64,000 nt of DNA. Origin: Trujillonella humicola (GTDB lineage: Bacteria; Actinomycetota; Actinomycetes; Mycobacteriales; Geodermatophilaceae). The translations under genes were made by a program, and so were the position numbers. The stretch's first letter is position 1. Each line of letters begins with the position of its first letter. The stretch spans positions 12,756 to 76,755 of the forward strand of contig NZ_JBJNRJ010000019.1 in assembly GCF_046233715.1 (NCBI RefSeq), written 5' to 3'. This document shows positions 32,833-41,646 of the stretch, in pieces. Under the pieces are notes generated by a model. That model did no database searches. It was not told where the DNA came from and was given only the letters and a program-made list of their open reading frames with translations.

Positions 32833-34089
32833 GTGGCTGCCGCGGACCCGCAGCCCCCGGACGCGGCGGGCGGGCTCGCCACCGGCGGCCGCGCGGGCGT
32901 CCTGGTGCTGGCCGGCCCGGCGGTGGCGCTGGTGCTCGTGGCCCTGTGCCTGCGCGGCCCGTTCGCCGCGGTCGGCCCGGTGACCGGGCAGCTCGGCACC
33001 GAGGTCGGGCTGGGCGGGGCCGCGCTGGCGGTGCTGACCGCGCTGCCGCTGGTCTGCCTCGGGCTGGTCTCCCCGCTCGCGCCGGTGCTCGCCGCGCGCT
33101 CGGGGGTGCACCGCGCCGTCCTCACCGGTGCCGCCGCGGTCGTCGCCGGCGTGCTGCTACGGCTGGCCGGCGCCCCGGGCCTGTTCGCCGGCACCGTCGT
33201 CCTGTGCGGGGGCATCGCGATCTGCAACGTGCTGCTGCCGGCCGCCGCCCGCGCCGACTCCGCCCGGCACAGCGCCACCGTCGTGGGGCTGACCACGGCC
33301 GGCATCGGCTTCTCCGCCGCCCTGGGGGCCGGGCTGGCGCAGCCGCTCACGGCCGCGACCGGGAGCGCCGTCACCGCGCTGGCCCTGTGGGCGGTGCCCG
33401 CGGGGGTCGCGGTGGTCGCCATCGGGCTGGTCGCCCGGCGGCGGGAACCGGCGGGCGCGCCGCCTCCGGCACGCCGGGGCGGGGGGATCCTGCGCGACCC
33501 CGTCGCGCTCGCCGTCACCGGGTACTTCGGGCTCCAGTCGCTGGGCTTCTACGCGATGCTGACCTGGCTGCCCGCCGTCCTCGCCGACGACGCCGGGGTC
33601 TCCCCCGTCGCCGCGGGCGGGCTGGTCGCCGTCGGGGCGGCGCTGACCGGCCCGGCGGCCCTCGTCGTCCCGCCCCTCGCGGTGCGCCGTCCCGGGCAGG
33701 TGCCCTGGGTCGTCGGCTTCGCCGTCCCGACCGCGGTGGCGCTGGGCGGGCTGCTGCTGGCGCCGTCGGCGGCGCCCGCGCTGTGGGCGCTGCTCTACGG
33801 GATCGGCACCGGGGGGTGCCTGCCGGTCGCGATGACGCTGGTGCTGCGGCGCACCCGGGACGTCGAGCAGACCGGCCGGCTCTCGGCGGCGGCGCAGACC
33901 GTCGGGTACCTGCTGGCCGCCACCGGCCCGCTGGCCGTGGGCCTGCTGCACGACGTCACCGGCGGGTGGCGCACCGGCCTGGTGCTGCTGCTCGTGCTCC
34001 TGGCGCTGCAGGTCGCCGTCGGCGTCGCGGCCGCCCGCCCGCGGCTGGTGCGCGAGCGGCCGGCCGCGGCGAGGGGTCAGAAGGGGTAG
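32833..34089 (+). CDS. MFS transporter, CynX/NimT-like
   Basis: The 418-residue protein has about twelve hydrophobic segments with the CynX/NimT pattern: VLVALCLRGPFAAVGPVTGQ in TM1, LPLVCLGLVSPLAPVLAARS after TM2, and GGIAICNVLLPAAARAD, then the second half begins YFGLQSLGFYAMLTWLPAVL. Relatives transport cyanate, 2-nitroimidazole or other small anions; substrate is unknown here. The GTG at 32833 has GGGAGGA at 32821-32827 and is preferred over upstream GTGs in the same frame. It converges on the aldehyde dehydrogenase gene with 13 bp of overlap, so it is not part of the pca operon. Confidence 0.9.
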   Translation: MAAADPQPPDAAGGLATGGRAGVLVLAGPAVALVLVALCLRGPFAAVGPVTGQLGTEVGLGGAALAVLTALPLVCLGLVSPLAPVLAARSGVHRAVLTGAAAVVAGVLLRLAGAPGLFAGTVVLCGGIAICNVLLPAAARADSARHSATVVGLTTAGIGFSAALGAGLAQPLTAATGSAVTALALWAVPAGVAVVAIGLVARRREPAGAPPPARRGGGILRDPVALAVTGYFGLQSLGFYAMLTWLPAVLADDAGVSPVAAGGLVAVGAALTGPAALVVPPLAVRRPGQVPWVVGFAVPTAVALGGLLLAPSAAPALWALLYGIGTGGCLPVAMTLVLRRTRDVEQTGRLSAAAQTVGYLLAATGPLAVGLLHDVTGGWRTGLVLLLVLLALQVAVGVAAARPRLVRERPAAARGQKG

Positions 34090-35555
34090 GCCGGCAGGTC
34101 CCCGCGCACCGTGACCCACTGCGTCTCGGTGAAGGCCTCGATGTTGGCCTGCGGCCCGCCGTGCCGAGAGCCGGTGCCCGACGCCCCCACGCCGCCGAAG
34201 GGCGCCACCGCCTCGTCGTTGACCGTCTGGTCGTTGATGTGCACCAGCCCCGACGGGATCCGCTCGGCCAGCTGCAGCCCGGCGTAGACGTCGCGGGTGA
34301 GGATGCCCAGCGAGAGGCCGTACTCGGTGCCCGACGCCAGCCCGATCACCTCCTCCAGCGAGGAGAACGGGGTCACCGGGGCGACCGGGCCGAAGATCTC
34401 CTCCTGGTAGGCCGGGTGGTCGATCGTCACGTCCCCGAGGACGGTCGGCCGGTAGAAGAGCCCGTCGAACTCCCCGCCGGTGCGCACCGAGGCCCCGGCG
34501 GAGACCGACGCGGTGACCAGCCCGTGCACCCGGTCGCGCTGCCCGGCGTCGATGAGCGGCCCCATCGCCACCTGCTCCCGGAAGGGGTCGCCGACCGGCA
34601 GCTTCGCCACCTTCTCGGTGAGCACCTGGGTGTACTCCTCGGCGATCGACTCGTGCACCAGGTGGCGCGAGGTCGCCATGCAGATCTGGCCCTGGTGGGA
34701 GAACGTCCCCCAGGCGCCCACCGACGCCGCCGCCGTCACGTCGACGTCGGGGAGGACGACGAGCGCCGAGTTGCCGCCGAGCTCCAGGTGCGCCCGCTTG
34801 AGGTGCTGCCCGGCCAGCGCGCCGACCGCGCGCCCGGCCCGCGTCGAGCCGGTGAAGGCGATGACGCGGACGGCGGGCGCCGTCACCAGCGCCTCGCCGA
34901 CGTCCGCCCCGCCCGGCAGCACCTGCAGCACGCCCGCGGGCAACCCGGCCTCCTCGAAGACGCGGGCGAACATCGCGCCACCCGAGATGGCGGTGCGCGG
35001 GTCGGGCTTGAGGACGACGGCGTTGCCCAGCGCCAGCGCCGGCGCGATCGCGCGGATGGCGAGGATCGTCGGCACGTTGAACGGCGCGATCACCCCCACC
35101 ACACCGGCCGGCACCCGCCGGGCGAACGACAGCCGCGGCGAGCCGGTGCGCAGCAGCTCGCCGTAGGGGTGCGAGGGCAGCGCGGAGGCCTCGTAGCACT
35201 CCTGCGCGCTGGTGTGCACCTGGAAGTCGCCGAAGGGCTGGATCGCGCCGGACTCGCGGGCCAGCCAGCCCCTGATCTCCTCGGCGTGCTCCTCGAGCAC
35301 CTGGCCGGCCCGGCGCAGCACCCGGGCGCGCTCCTCGAAGGGCGCCGCGGCCCAGTCCCGCTGCGCGGCCGCGGCCCGGGCGGCGGCGGCCTCGACGTCG
35401 GCCGGCGTGGCCTTGCCGACCGGCGCGATGACCTGACCGGTGGCGGGCTCGACCGCGTCGTACGTGCCGCCGGAGCCGTCGGTCCAGGCGCCGGTCCAGA
35501 CCTTGCCGTGCCATGCGCCGCTGCCGAGCAGGGCGCCGTCCTCGTGCTGTGCCAT
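34077..35555 (-). CDS. Aldehyde dehydrogenase, benzaldehyde dehydrogenase-like
   Basis: The 492-residue NAD(P)-dependent aldehyde dehydrogenase oxidises an aldehyde to its acid. It shows the cofactor-binding FTGSTRAGRAVG, the catalytic-glutamate motif LELGGNSALVV and GQICMATSRHLVHESI with the catalytic Cys. The subgroup with GQIC and QECYEASAL resembles benzaldehyde/vanillin dehydrogenases. It is the last gene of the pcaHGBDC operon, 9 bp after pcaC, with AGGA upstream of its ATG. An aromatic aldehyde (for example 4-hydroxybenzaldehyde) feeding into 4-hydroxybenzoate and then protocatechuate is a good inference. Confidence 0.92.
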   Translation of the reverse strand: MAQHEDGALLGSGAWHGKVWTGAWTDGSGGTYDAVEPATGQVIAPVGKATPADVEAAAARAAAAQRDWAAAPFEERARVLRRAGQVLEEHAEEIRGWLARESGAIQPFGDFQVHTSAQECYEASALPSHPYGELLRTGSPRLSFARRVPAGVVGVIAPFNVPTILAIRAIAPALALGNAVVLKPDPRTAISGGAMFARVFEEAGLPAGVLQVLPGGADVGEALVTAPAVRVIAFTGSTRAGRAVGALAGQHLKRAHLELGGNSALVVLPDVDVTAAASVGAWGTFSHQGQICMATSRHLVHESIAEEYTQVLTEKVAKLPVGDPFREQVAMGPLIDAGQRDRVHGLVTASVSAGASVRTGGEFDGLFYRPTVLGDVTIDHPAYQEEIFGPVAPVTPFSSLEEVIGLASGTEYGLSLGILTRDVYAGLQLAERIPSGLVHINDQTVNDEAVAPFGGVGASGTGSRHGGPQANIEAFTETQWVTVRGDLPAYPF

Positions 35556-35564
35556 GGGGTCCTC

Positions 35565-35984
35565 TCAGTCGTCGGGGGTGCCGCGGAGCTCGGCCAATAC
35601 GCTCTCCGCGACCTTGAAGGCGTGGTTGGCCGCCGGCACGCCGGCGTAGACCGCCGCGTGCTGGAGGACCTCGGCGATGTCGGCCTCGGTCAGGCCGTTG
35701 GTCACCGCGGCGCGCACGTGCAGCGCGAACTCGTCCCAGTGCCGCAGCGCGACGGTGATCGACAGGGTGGCGATGCTGCGCTCGCGACGGGTCAGGCCCG
35801 GGCGCTGCCAGACGTCGCCCCAGGCCACCCGGGTGATGAAGTCCTGGAAGCCCGCGGTGAGGGACGTCGTCGCGGCCATCGCGCGGTCGACGTGCGCGTC
35901 CCCGAGCACCTCGCGCCGGGTGCGCATGCCCGCGGCGCGACGCTCCTCGTCGGTGGTGGGCAGGTCCTCCGCAGCGCCGCTCAC
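35565..35984 (-). CDS. pcaC: 4-carboxymuconolactone decarboxylase
   Basis: PcaC decarboxylates 4-carboxymuconolactone to beta-ketoadipate enol-lactone. The 139-residue protein has the CMD/AhpD-like fold: RTRREVLGDAHVDRAMAATT, FITRVAWGDVWQRPGLTRRE, then RSIATLSITVALRHWDEFAL and NGLTEADIAEVLQHAAVYAG, with the family's AVYAGVPAANHAF ending. It is a stand-alone enzyme, not fused with the hydrolase as in PcaL. The GTG at 35982-35984 overlaps the pcaD stop by 4 bases (GTGA). Confidence 0.93.
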   Translation of the reverse strand: MSGAAEDLPTTDEERRAAGMRTRREVLGDAHVDRAMAATTSLTAGFQDFITRVAWGDVWQRPGLTRRERSIATLSITVALRHWDEFALHVRAAVTNGLTEADIAEVLQHAAVYAGVPAANHAFKVAESVLAELRGTPDD

Positions 35985-36754
35985 CGGCCGGCCCCGTCGA
36001 GGTGGGCGAGCAGGGCTCCGGTGACCTCGGGCGTGCGCTCGAGGTTGGCCAGGTGCGCCGCGGGACTCACCGAGAGGAGCTCGGCGCCGGCGATCCCGGC
36101 GGCGATGGCCTCCTGGTGCGCCGGCGGCAGCGCCGGGTCCTCGGCGCCGGAGACGACGAGGGTCGGCGCGGTGATGCGGGCCAGGTCCGCGCGCAGGTCC
36201 ATCCCGGCGACGACCTCGCAGCAGGCGGCGTACCCCTCGTCGTCGGCCGCGGCGATCATCGCCTCGAGCCGGGCGACCAGGTCGGGGTGGTCCGCCGCGT
36301 ACGGCGGGGTGAGCCAGCGGCTCACGACCGTGGCCGCCAGCGGCGCCGTCCCGCCGGAGCGCGCGGCCGCCGCCCGGTCGAGGAAGCCCTGCGGATCGGC
36401 CTTCGCCGAGCTGCACAGGACCGCCAGCCGCGACACCCGCGCCGGCTCGCGCGCGGCCAGCCGCAGCGCCGTCATGCCGCCCAGCGACAGCCCGACGACG
36501 TGCGCCCGCGCGGCGCCGACGCGGTCCAGCAGCGCGACGAGGTCGTCCACCAGGTCGTCGAGGGTGTAGGGCCCGGCCGGCGCCGGCGACTCCCCGTGCC
36601 CCCGGGTGTCGTAGGTGACCACGCGGTAGCGCTCGGCCAGCGCCGGCACCTGCGGGTCCCACATGGCCCGCGTGGCTCCCAGCGAGTTGGAGAGGACGAC
36701 GACCGGCGCGCCGGCCGGCCCGTCCTCGGTGTGGGCGACCTCGACCGCGCTCAT
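35981..36754 (-). CDS. pcaD: 3-oxoadipate enol-lactonase
   Basis: PcaD hydrolyses beta-ketoadipate enol-lactone to beta-ketoadipate. The 257-residue alpha/beta-hydrolase has VVLSNSLGATRAMWDPQVPA near the N-terminus, the nucleophile elbow HVVGLSLGGMTA with Ser at about 90, TLVVSGAEDPALPP carrying the Asp, and SPAAHLANLE with the catalytic His. The ATG at 36752-36754 overlaps the pcaB stop (ATGA), and the stop overlaps pcaC. Length and motifs are typical. Confidence 0.93.
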   Translation of the reverse strand: MSAVEVAHTEDGPAGAPVVVLSNSLGATRAMWDPQVPALAERYRVVTYDTRGHGESPAPAGPYTLDDLVDDLVALLDRVGAARAHVVGLSLGGMTALRLAAREPARVSRLAVLCSSAKADPQGFLDRAAAARSGGTAPLAATVVSRWLTPPYAADHPDLVARLEAMIAAADDEGYAACCEVVAGMDLRADLARITAPTLVVSGAEDPALPPAHQEAIAAGIAGAELLSVSPAAHLANLERTPEVTGALLAHLDGAGR

Positions 36755-38079
36755 GCCTCTCCCTCCGCCAGCCGCGCGTGCTCGGCGAGCGCGGCGTCCA
36801 CCTGGGCCCCGGCCTCCCCGACGTCCGGCACCGCGGCGGCGAGCACGGCCGCGGGGTCGACGTCGGTCCGGCCGGCGACGACCTCCGCCAGCGGCCGCCC
36901 GGTCGCCCGCGCCTCGCGGGTCGCCGCCGCGGCCGCGTCGTGCGCCGCCGACCGGCCCAGCGACGGCGTCAGCGCCTCGGCGAGCGCGGCGGCCAGCGGC
37001 CCCTCCCCGGCGGCGGCCACCGTCGCGGCCATCCGGCCGGTGTCCACGCGCAGCGACGCCAGCGACTCGGCCAGCCACGACGCGGCCGACCCGGCGGTGA
37101 CCAGCAGGTCGGCCAGCGTGGGCCACTCCGCGTGCCAGGCGCCGGCGGCCCGCTCGTGCTCCTGCTCCATCGCCGCGAGCAGCGTCGCCACCAGCCCCGG
37201 CGCCCGGCGCGCGCAGGCCCGGGCGGAGATCGCGGCGACCGGGTTGTGCTTGTGCGGCATCGCCGACGAGCCGCCGCGGCCGGGCGCCACCTCGGCCACC
37301 TCGGCGACCTCGGACTGGGCCAGCAGGACGACGTCGACGGCGACCGTGGCCACCGCGCCGGCCGCCGCCCCCAGGGCGCCGGCCAGGTCGGCGATCGGCA
37401 GCCGCACGGTGTGCCACGGCACGGCGGTGGCGACCAGCCCCAGCTCCTCGGCCAGCGCCGCGCGGACCTGCAGCCCGGCGCCGCGGCCGGCGGCCAGCGT
37501 GCCCACGGCCCCGCCGTACTGGACCGGCAGCGAGGCGACCACCTCGGCCAGCCGCAGCCGCGCGCCGTCCAGGGCGGCCAGCCAGCCGGCGGCCTTGAGC
37601 CCGAACGTCGTCGGCAGGCCCTGCTGGAGAAGCGTGCGGCCGGCCAGCACGTCGTCGCGGTGGGTGCGGGCCAGCCCGGCCGCGGACGAGGCGGCGGCGG
37701 CCAGGTCGCCGTCCAGCGCCGAGATCGCGTCCCGGGCCATGAGCAGCAGCGCGGTGTCGACGACGTCCTGGCTGGTGGCGCCCACGTGCACCGCGACGGC
37801 GTCCCGCTCCCCCACCGCGTCGGCCAGCGCGCGCACCAGCGGCGGCACGGGGTTGCCCGCGTCGGCGGCGCGGGCGACGACGGTAGCGAGGTCCAGCCGC
37901 CCCGGCTCGGCGCAGGCGGCGGTCACGGCGTCGGCCGCGGTCGTCGGCACCAGCCCGGCGCGGGCGGCGGCGCGGGCCAGCGCCGCCTCCACCGCCAGCA
38001 GCGCCCGGAACCACGCGTCGCCGGAGACCGCGCCCGCGGCGCCGCCGCGGGCGAAGGTGCCGTCGAGGAGCCCTGTCAC
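36751..38079 (-). CDS. pcaB: 3-carboxy-cis,cis-muconate cycloisomerase
   Basis: PcaB cyclises 3-carboxy-cis,cis-muconate to 4-carboxymuconolactone. The 442-residue protein is in the fumarase/aspartase superfamily: VHVGATSQDVVDTALLL near residues 97-113, AGRTLLQQGLPTTFGLKAAG, and the superfamily signature GSSAMPHKHNPV at about 270-281 with the catalytic Ser loop. The GTG at 38077-38079 is 34 bp after the pcaG stop. The stop overlaps the pcaD start. Confidence 0.94.
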   Translation of the reverse strand: MTGLLDGTFARGGAAGAVSGDAWFRALLAVEAALARAAARAGLVPTTAADAVTAACAEPGRLDLATVVARAADAGNPVPPLVRALADAVGERDAVAVHVGATSQDVVDTALLLMARDAISALDGDLAAAASSAAGLARTHRDDVLAGRTLLQQGLPTTFGLKAAGWLAALDGARLRLAEVVASLPVQYGGAVGTLAAGRGAGLQVRAALAEELGLVATAVPWHTVRLPIADLAGALGAAAGAVATVAVDVVLLAQSEVAEVAEVAPGRGGSSAMPHKHNPVAAISARACARRAPGLVATLLAAMEQEHERAAGAWHAEWPTLADLLVTAGSAASWLAESLASLRVDTGRMAATVAAAGEGPLAAALAEALTPSLGRSAAHDAAAAATREARATGRPLAEVVAGRTDVDPAAVLAAAVPDVGEAGAQVDAALAEHARLAEGEA

Positions 38080-38113
38080 GCCGCCCTGCCTACCAGCCGC
38101 ACCCGCACCCCGC

Positions 38114-38773
38114 TCAGACCGCGAAGAACACGGTCTCGGCCTCGCCCTGCAGCCGCACGTCGAAGCGGTACCCGTCGTCGGTGGGGGTGGCCAGCAGCGT
38201 GGACCGGCGGTCGGCGGGCAGGCCCCGCAGCACGGCGTCGTCCGCGTTGGCCGCCGCCTCGTCGGCGAAGTAGATCCGGGTGACCACCCGGTCGAGCAGG
38301 CCCCGGGCGAAGACGGACACGTCGACGTGCGGCGCCTGCATGCCGCCCTCGCCGTCGGGCACCGGGCCGGGCTTGAGCGTGAACACCGCGAACTCCCCGG
38401 TGAGCGTCTGGGCGCGGGCGTGGCCGCGGAAGCCGGGGTACGCGGCGGCGCCGCGCGGGTCCTCCGGCGAGGCGAAGCGGCCGTCGGGGTCGGCCTGCCA
38501 GGTCTCGACCAGCGCGTCGGGCACGACGTCGCCGGCGCCGTCGAGCACCCGGCCGCGGATCCAGAACCCGCCCGCGGTGCCCTCGGCCGCGGCCCACGGC
38601 CCGTCGGGCCAGGTCAGGCCGATGGCCAGGTAGGGACCGACGGTGGCGCTGGGGGTGGTGCCCAGCCGCAGCGGCCCGGTGAGGAAGCCCGACCCGCGCT
38701 GCCCCGACCGCGGCTGGAACGGGCCCGGCGGGTCGGCCGGCACGTCGAGGGGGTCCACGAACCGGTCGCTCAC
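38114..38773 (-). CDS. pcaG: Protocatechuate 3,4-dioxygenase alpha subunit
   Basis: PcaG is the non-iron-binding subunit of protocatechuate 3,4-dioxygenase. The 219-residue protein has SATVGPYLAIGLTWPDGP, FWIRGRVLDGAGDVVPDALV, ETWQADPDGRF and FTLKPGPVPD, then the ending RFDVRLQGEAETVFFAV. The region corresponding to the beta-subunit iron ligands lacks the full Tyr/His set, as expected for alpha. The GTG at 38771-38773 overlaps the pcaH stop by 4 bases, which fits co-translation of the two subunits. Confidence 0.94.
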   Translation of the reverse strand: MSDRFVDPLDVPADPPGPFQPRSGQRGSGFLTGPLRLGTTPSATVGPYLAIGLTWPDGPWAAAEGTAGGFWIRGRVLDGAGDVVPDALVETWQADPDGRFASPEDPRGAAAYPGFRGHARAQTLTGEFAVFTLKPGPVPDGEGGMQAPHVDVSVFARGLLDRVVTRIYFADEAAANADDAVLRGLPADRRSTLLATPTDDGYRFDVRLQGEAETVFFAV

Positions 38774-39528
38774 GCCACGTCCCCGTCCTCGTCGCCGTCG
38801 GACAGGGCCTCGAAGGGGGTCTGCTCGGTCCCGCGCAGCACGATGTCCCACTCGAAGGCCAGCGCCCAGTTGTCCTGGCTCCGCTCCAGGGAGAACCGGC
38901 TGATCGCGCGGTGGCGGGCCCCCGGCGGGATGGCGGTGAAGATGGGGTCCTGCCCGAACAGCGGGTCGTCGGGGAAGTACATCTGGGTGACCAGGCGCTG
39001 GGTGAACGCCCGGCCGAACAGCGAGAAGTGGATGTGCGCCGGGCGCCAGGCGTTGTGGTGGTTCCCCCACGGGTAGGCGCCGGGCTTGACGGTGAGGAAC
39101 TCGTAGCGGCCCAGGTCGTCGGTGACCACCCGGCCGAGGCCGTCGAAGTGCGGGTCCAGGGGCGCCGGCCAGGTGTCGACGACGTGCCGGTAGCGGCCCG
39201 CGGCGTTGGCCTGCCACACCTCGACCAGCGCGCCGGGCACCGGCCGGCCGTCGCTGTCGAGCACCCGGCCGTGCACCAGGATCCGCTGCCCGAGCGCCTC
39301 GCCCCCGTTGCGCCAGGTGAGGTCGGCGTCGTGCGGCAGCACCCGGTCCTCGCCGAGCACCGGGCCGGTGACCTCGGTGAGCCGGTGCGGCAGGTCGACC
39401 GGCGCGCGGAGCGGGGCGCGCAGGGCGGTGCTGCGGTAGCCCGGGTAGGCCAGCGGCACGCGCCGGTCGGGGTCCTCGCGCAGGTAGCGCGGCAGGACCA
39501 GCGCGCTGTCGGACGTGCTCCGCGTCAT
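38770..39528 (-). CDS. pcaH: Protocatechuate 3,4-dioxygenase beta subunit
   Basis: PcaH carries the non-heme Fe(III) and, with PcaG, opens protocatechuate between the hydroxyl groups to 3-carboxy-cis,cis-muconate. The 252-residue protein has ILVHGRVLDSDGRPVPGALV, EVWQANAAGRYRH (iron-ligand Tyr), KPGAYPWGNHHNAW and RPAHIHFSLFG (second Tyr and two His). The ATG at 39528 lies 6 nt after a TACGGT -10 on the same strand, so the operon transcript is probably leaderless. It is the first gene of pcaHGBDC plus aldehyde dehydrogenase, and divergent from an IclR regulator. Confidence 0.95.
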   Translation of the reverse strand: MTRSTSDSALVLPRYLREDPDRRVPLAYPGYRSTALRAPLRAPVDLPHRLTEVTGPVLGEDRVLPHDADLTWRNGGEALGQRILVHGRVLDSDGRPVPGALVEVWQANAAGRYRHVVDTWPAPLDPHFDGLGRVVTDDLGRYEFLTVKPGAYPWGNHHNAWRPAHIHFSLFGRAFTQRLVTQMYFPDDPLFGQDPIFTAIPPGARHRAISRFSLERSQDNWALAFEWDIVLRGTEQTPFEALSDGDEDGDVA

Positions 39529-39534
39529 GCTCCG

Positions 39535-39567
39535 ACCGTAGGTGGCGGCGCCGGCCGGCGCTAAGCT
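39535..39567. promoter_or_regulatory. Divergent pcaH / IclR promoters
   Basis: On the minus strand TACGGT (complement of 39535-39540) lies 6 nt before the pcaH ATG, giving a leaderless transcript. On the plus strand TAAGCT at 39562-39567 is a -10 candidate for the IclR gene, whose GTG at 39597 has AAGGAG about 6 nt upstream. Between them lies GCGCCGGCCGGCGC (39548-39561), a perfect palindrome that could be the regulator's site. Confidence 0.55.
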
Positions 39568-39596
39568 CGGTCTCCCACTGGACGGAAGGAGCTCCC

Positions 39597-40367
39597 GTGG
39601 CCGGAGGCGCGGCGGCCCCGGGGCGGTCGGTCACCTCCCGGGCGCTGGCGGTTCTGGACGCCTTCGGGCCGGACTCCCCGCGGCTGACCCTCACCGAGAT
39701 CGCGACCCGGTCGGGCACCCCGCTGTCGACCGCGCACCGGCTGGTCGCCGAGCTCGTCGCGTGGGGCGGCCTGGCCCGGCGTCCCGACGGCCGCTACGAG
39801 ATCGGCCGGCGGCTGTGGGACCTCGGCCTGCTGGCCCCGGTGCAGGCCGAGCTGCGGTCGGTCGCCGCCCCCTTCCTCCTCGACGTGCACACCGCCACCC
39901 GCGACACCGTGCACCTCGCCGTCCGCGAGGGACCGGCGGCGCTCTACGTCGAGCGGATCTCCGGCCGGGAGTCGGTGCCGGTCGTCAGCCAGGTCGGCAG
40001 CCGGCTGCCGCTGCACGCGACCGGCGTCGGCAAGGTGCTGCTCGCCGCCGCACCGGACGACGTCGTCGAGCAGGTGCTGCGCTCCCCGAGCCGGCCGACC
40101 CGGCACACCGTCGTCGACCCGCGCCGGCTGCGCCGCGAGCTGGCCGACGTCCGCCGCCGGGGGTACGCCCGCACCGCGGAGGAGATGTCGCTGGGCACCC
40201 ACTCGGTCGCCGTCCCCGTGCGGGTGGAGGGGACGGCGGTCGTGGCCGCGGCGCTCGGCGTCGTCGTCCCCTCGTCGCGGCGGGACGTCACCCGCCTCGC
40301 ACCGGTGCTCGAGGTCGCCGCGCGCGGCATCGGCCGCCAGCTGGCACGGGTGCGCGACTTCCGCTGA
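39597..40367 (+). CDS. IclR-family regulator (PcaR/PobR-like) of the pca operon
   Basis: The 256-residue protein has the IclR winged helix (LTEIATRSGTPLSTAHRLVA) and effector domain (LHATGVGKVLLAAAPDDV, then EEMSLGTHSVAVPVRVEGTA). The GTG at 39597 has GGAAGGAGC 6 nt upstream. It is divergent from pcaH and upstream of pobA on its own strand, so it probably controls both the pca operon and 4-hydroxybenzoate hydroxylation. Known relatives respond to beta-ketoadipate, protocatechuate or 4-hydroxybenzoate; which one applies is not evident. Confidence 0.9.
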   Translation: MAGGAAAPGRSVTSRALAVLDAFGPDSPRLTLTEIATRSGTPLSTAHRLVAELVAWGGLARRPDGRYEIGRRLWDLGLLAPVQAELRSVAAPFLLDVHTATRDTVHLAVREGPAALYVERISGRESVPVVSQVGSRLPLHATGVGKVLLAAAPDDVVEQVLRSPSRPTRHTVVDPRRLRRELADVRRRGYARTAEEMSLGTHSVAVPVRVEGTAVVAAALGVVVPSSRRDVTRLAPVLEVAARGIGRQLARVRDFR

Positions 40368-40417
40368 GCGGGAGCGCCGGGTTCCCGGCCGGCAGGCCCG
40401 CGGTCACACTCGGCGAC

Positions 40418-41593
40418 GTGCGCACTCAGGTGGGGATCATCGGGGCGGGGCCGGCCGGACTGCTGCTGTCGCGGCTGCTGCACCTGCAGGGCATCGACTC
40501 GGTGGTGCTGGAGAACCGCTCGCGGGAGTACGTCGAGGCCCGCATCCGCGCCGGGATCCTCGAGCAGCACACCGTCGACACGCTGACCGCCGCGGGCGTC
40601 GGCGACCGGCTGCACCGAGAGGGCCTGGAGCACGCGGGCATCCACCTGCAGTACCCCGGCACCCGGCACACCCTCGACTTCCCCGAGCTGTGCGGGCGCA
40701 CCGTGTGGGTCTACGGGCAGACCGAGGTGACCAAGGACCTCATCGCCACCCAGCTCGCCGGCGGCCCGCCGCTGCTGTTCGGGGTCTCCGACGTCGTCCC
40801 CGAGGACGTCGACGGCGAGTCCCCGCGGATCCGCTTCACCGACGCCGACGGCACCCCCCGCGTGCTGGAGTGCGACGTGATCGCCGGGACGGACGGCTTC
40901 CACGGCCCGTCCCGCGCGGTCGTCGCGGCGGGGCCGGGGGGTGCGCGGGTCTGGGAGCGCACCTACCCCTACGCCTGGCTGGGCATCCTGGCCGACGCCG
41001 CACCGGCCACCGAGGAGCTCATCTACGCCTGGCACCCCGACGGCTTCGCGCTGTACTCGATGCGCTCGCCGCAGGTCTCCCGCCTGTACCTGCAGGTCGA
41101 CCCGGCGGAGCGGATCGAGGACTGGTCCGACGACCGGATCTGGGAGGGGCTGGCCACCCGGTTCGCCCTCGACGGCTGGGGGATCAGCACCGGGGCGATC
41201 ACCGAGAAGTCGATCCTGCCGATGCGGTCCTTCGTGAGCGCGCCGATGCGCCGCGGCCGGCTGTTCCTCGCCGGCGACGCCGCGCACATCGTGCCGCCCA
41301 CCGGCGCCAAGGGCCTCAACCTCGCCGTCGCCGACGTGACGCTGCTGGCCGCCGCGCTGGTCCGTCTGCTGCAGGAGAAGCGGACCGACCTGGTCGACGC
41401 CTACTCCGACACCGCGCTGCGCCGCGTCTGGCGGTGCACGCACTTCTCCTGGTGGATGACGTCGATGCTGCACACCTCCGGGGACGACTTCGACGCCCAG
41501 CTGCAGCTGTCGCAGCTGCGGCGGGTGTGCTCCTCGGAGGCGGCCGCGCGCGAGCTCGCGGAGAACTACACCGGCCTGCCGATCGAGCGGTGA
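40418..41593 (+). CDS. pobA: 4-hydroxybenzoate 3-monooxygenase
   Basis: PobA hydroxylates 4-hydroxybenzoate to protocatechuate using FAD, NAD(P)H and O2. The 391-residue protein has the FAD motif VGIIGAGPAGLLLSRLLHLQ (GxGxxG at 9-14), RIRAGILEQHTVDTL, the DG motif CDVIAGTDGFHGPSR and the second FAD motif LFLAGDAAHIVPPTGAKGLN. All are diagnostic of the PHBH group. The GTG at 40418 gives the standard N-terminus. It follows the IclR gene by 50 bp, precedes an MFS transporter, and provides substrate for the adjacent pca operon. Confidence 0.95.
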   Translation: MRTQVGIIGAGPAGLLLSRLLHLQGIDSVVLENRSREYVEARIRAGILEQHTVDTLTAAGVGDRLHREGLEHAGIHLQYPGTRHTLDFPELCGRTVWVYGQTEVTKDLIATQLAGGPPLLFGVSDVVPEDVDGESPRIRFTDADGTPRVLECDVIAGTDGFHGPSRAVVAAGPGGARVWERTYPYAWLGILADAAPATEELIYAWHPDGFALYSMRSPQVSRLYLQVDPAERIEDWSDDRIWEGLATRFALDGWGISTGAITEKSILPMRSFVSAPMRRGRLFLAGDAAHIVPPTGAKGLNLAVADVTLLAAALVRLLQEKRTDLVDAYSDTALRRVWRCTHFSWWMTSMLHTSGDDFDAQLQLSQLRRVCSSEAAARELAENYTGLPIER

Positions 41594-41646
41594 GCCGGAC
41601 ACCCCCGCGCACCCGCCGGCGGGGGACCGGCGGGGACACTGCTGCG

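Noticed and set aside
32586..36569. Plus-strand frame of 1327 codons across lysG, the MFS gene and the pca genes
   Set aside because: It is a shadow of the real genes on both strands with no family signature of its own.
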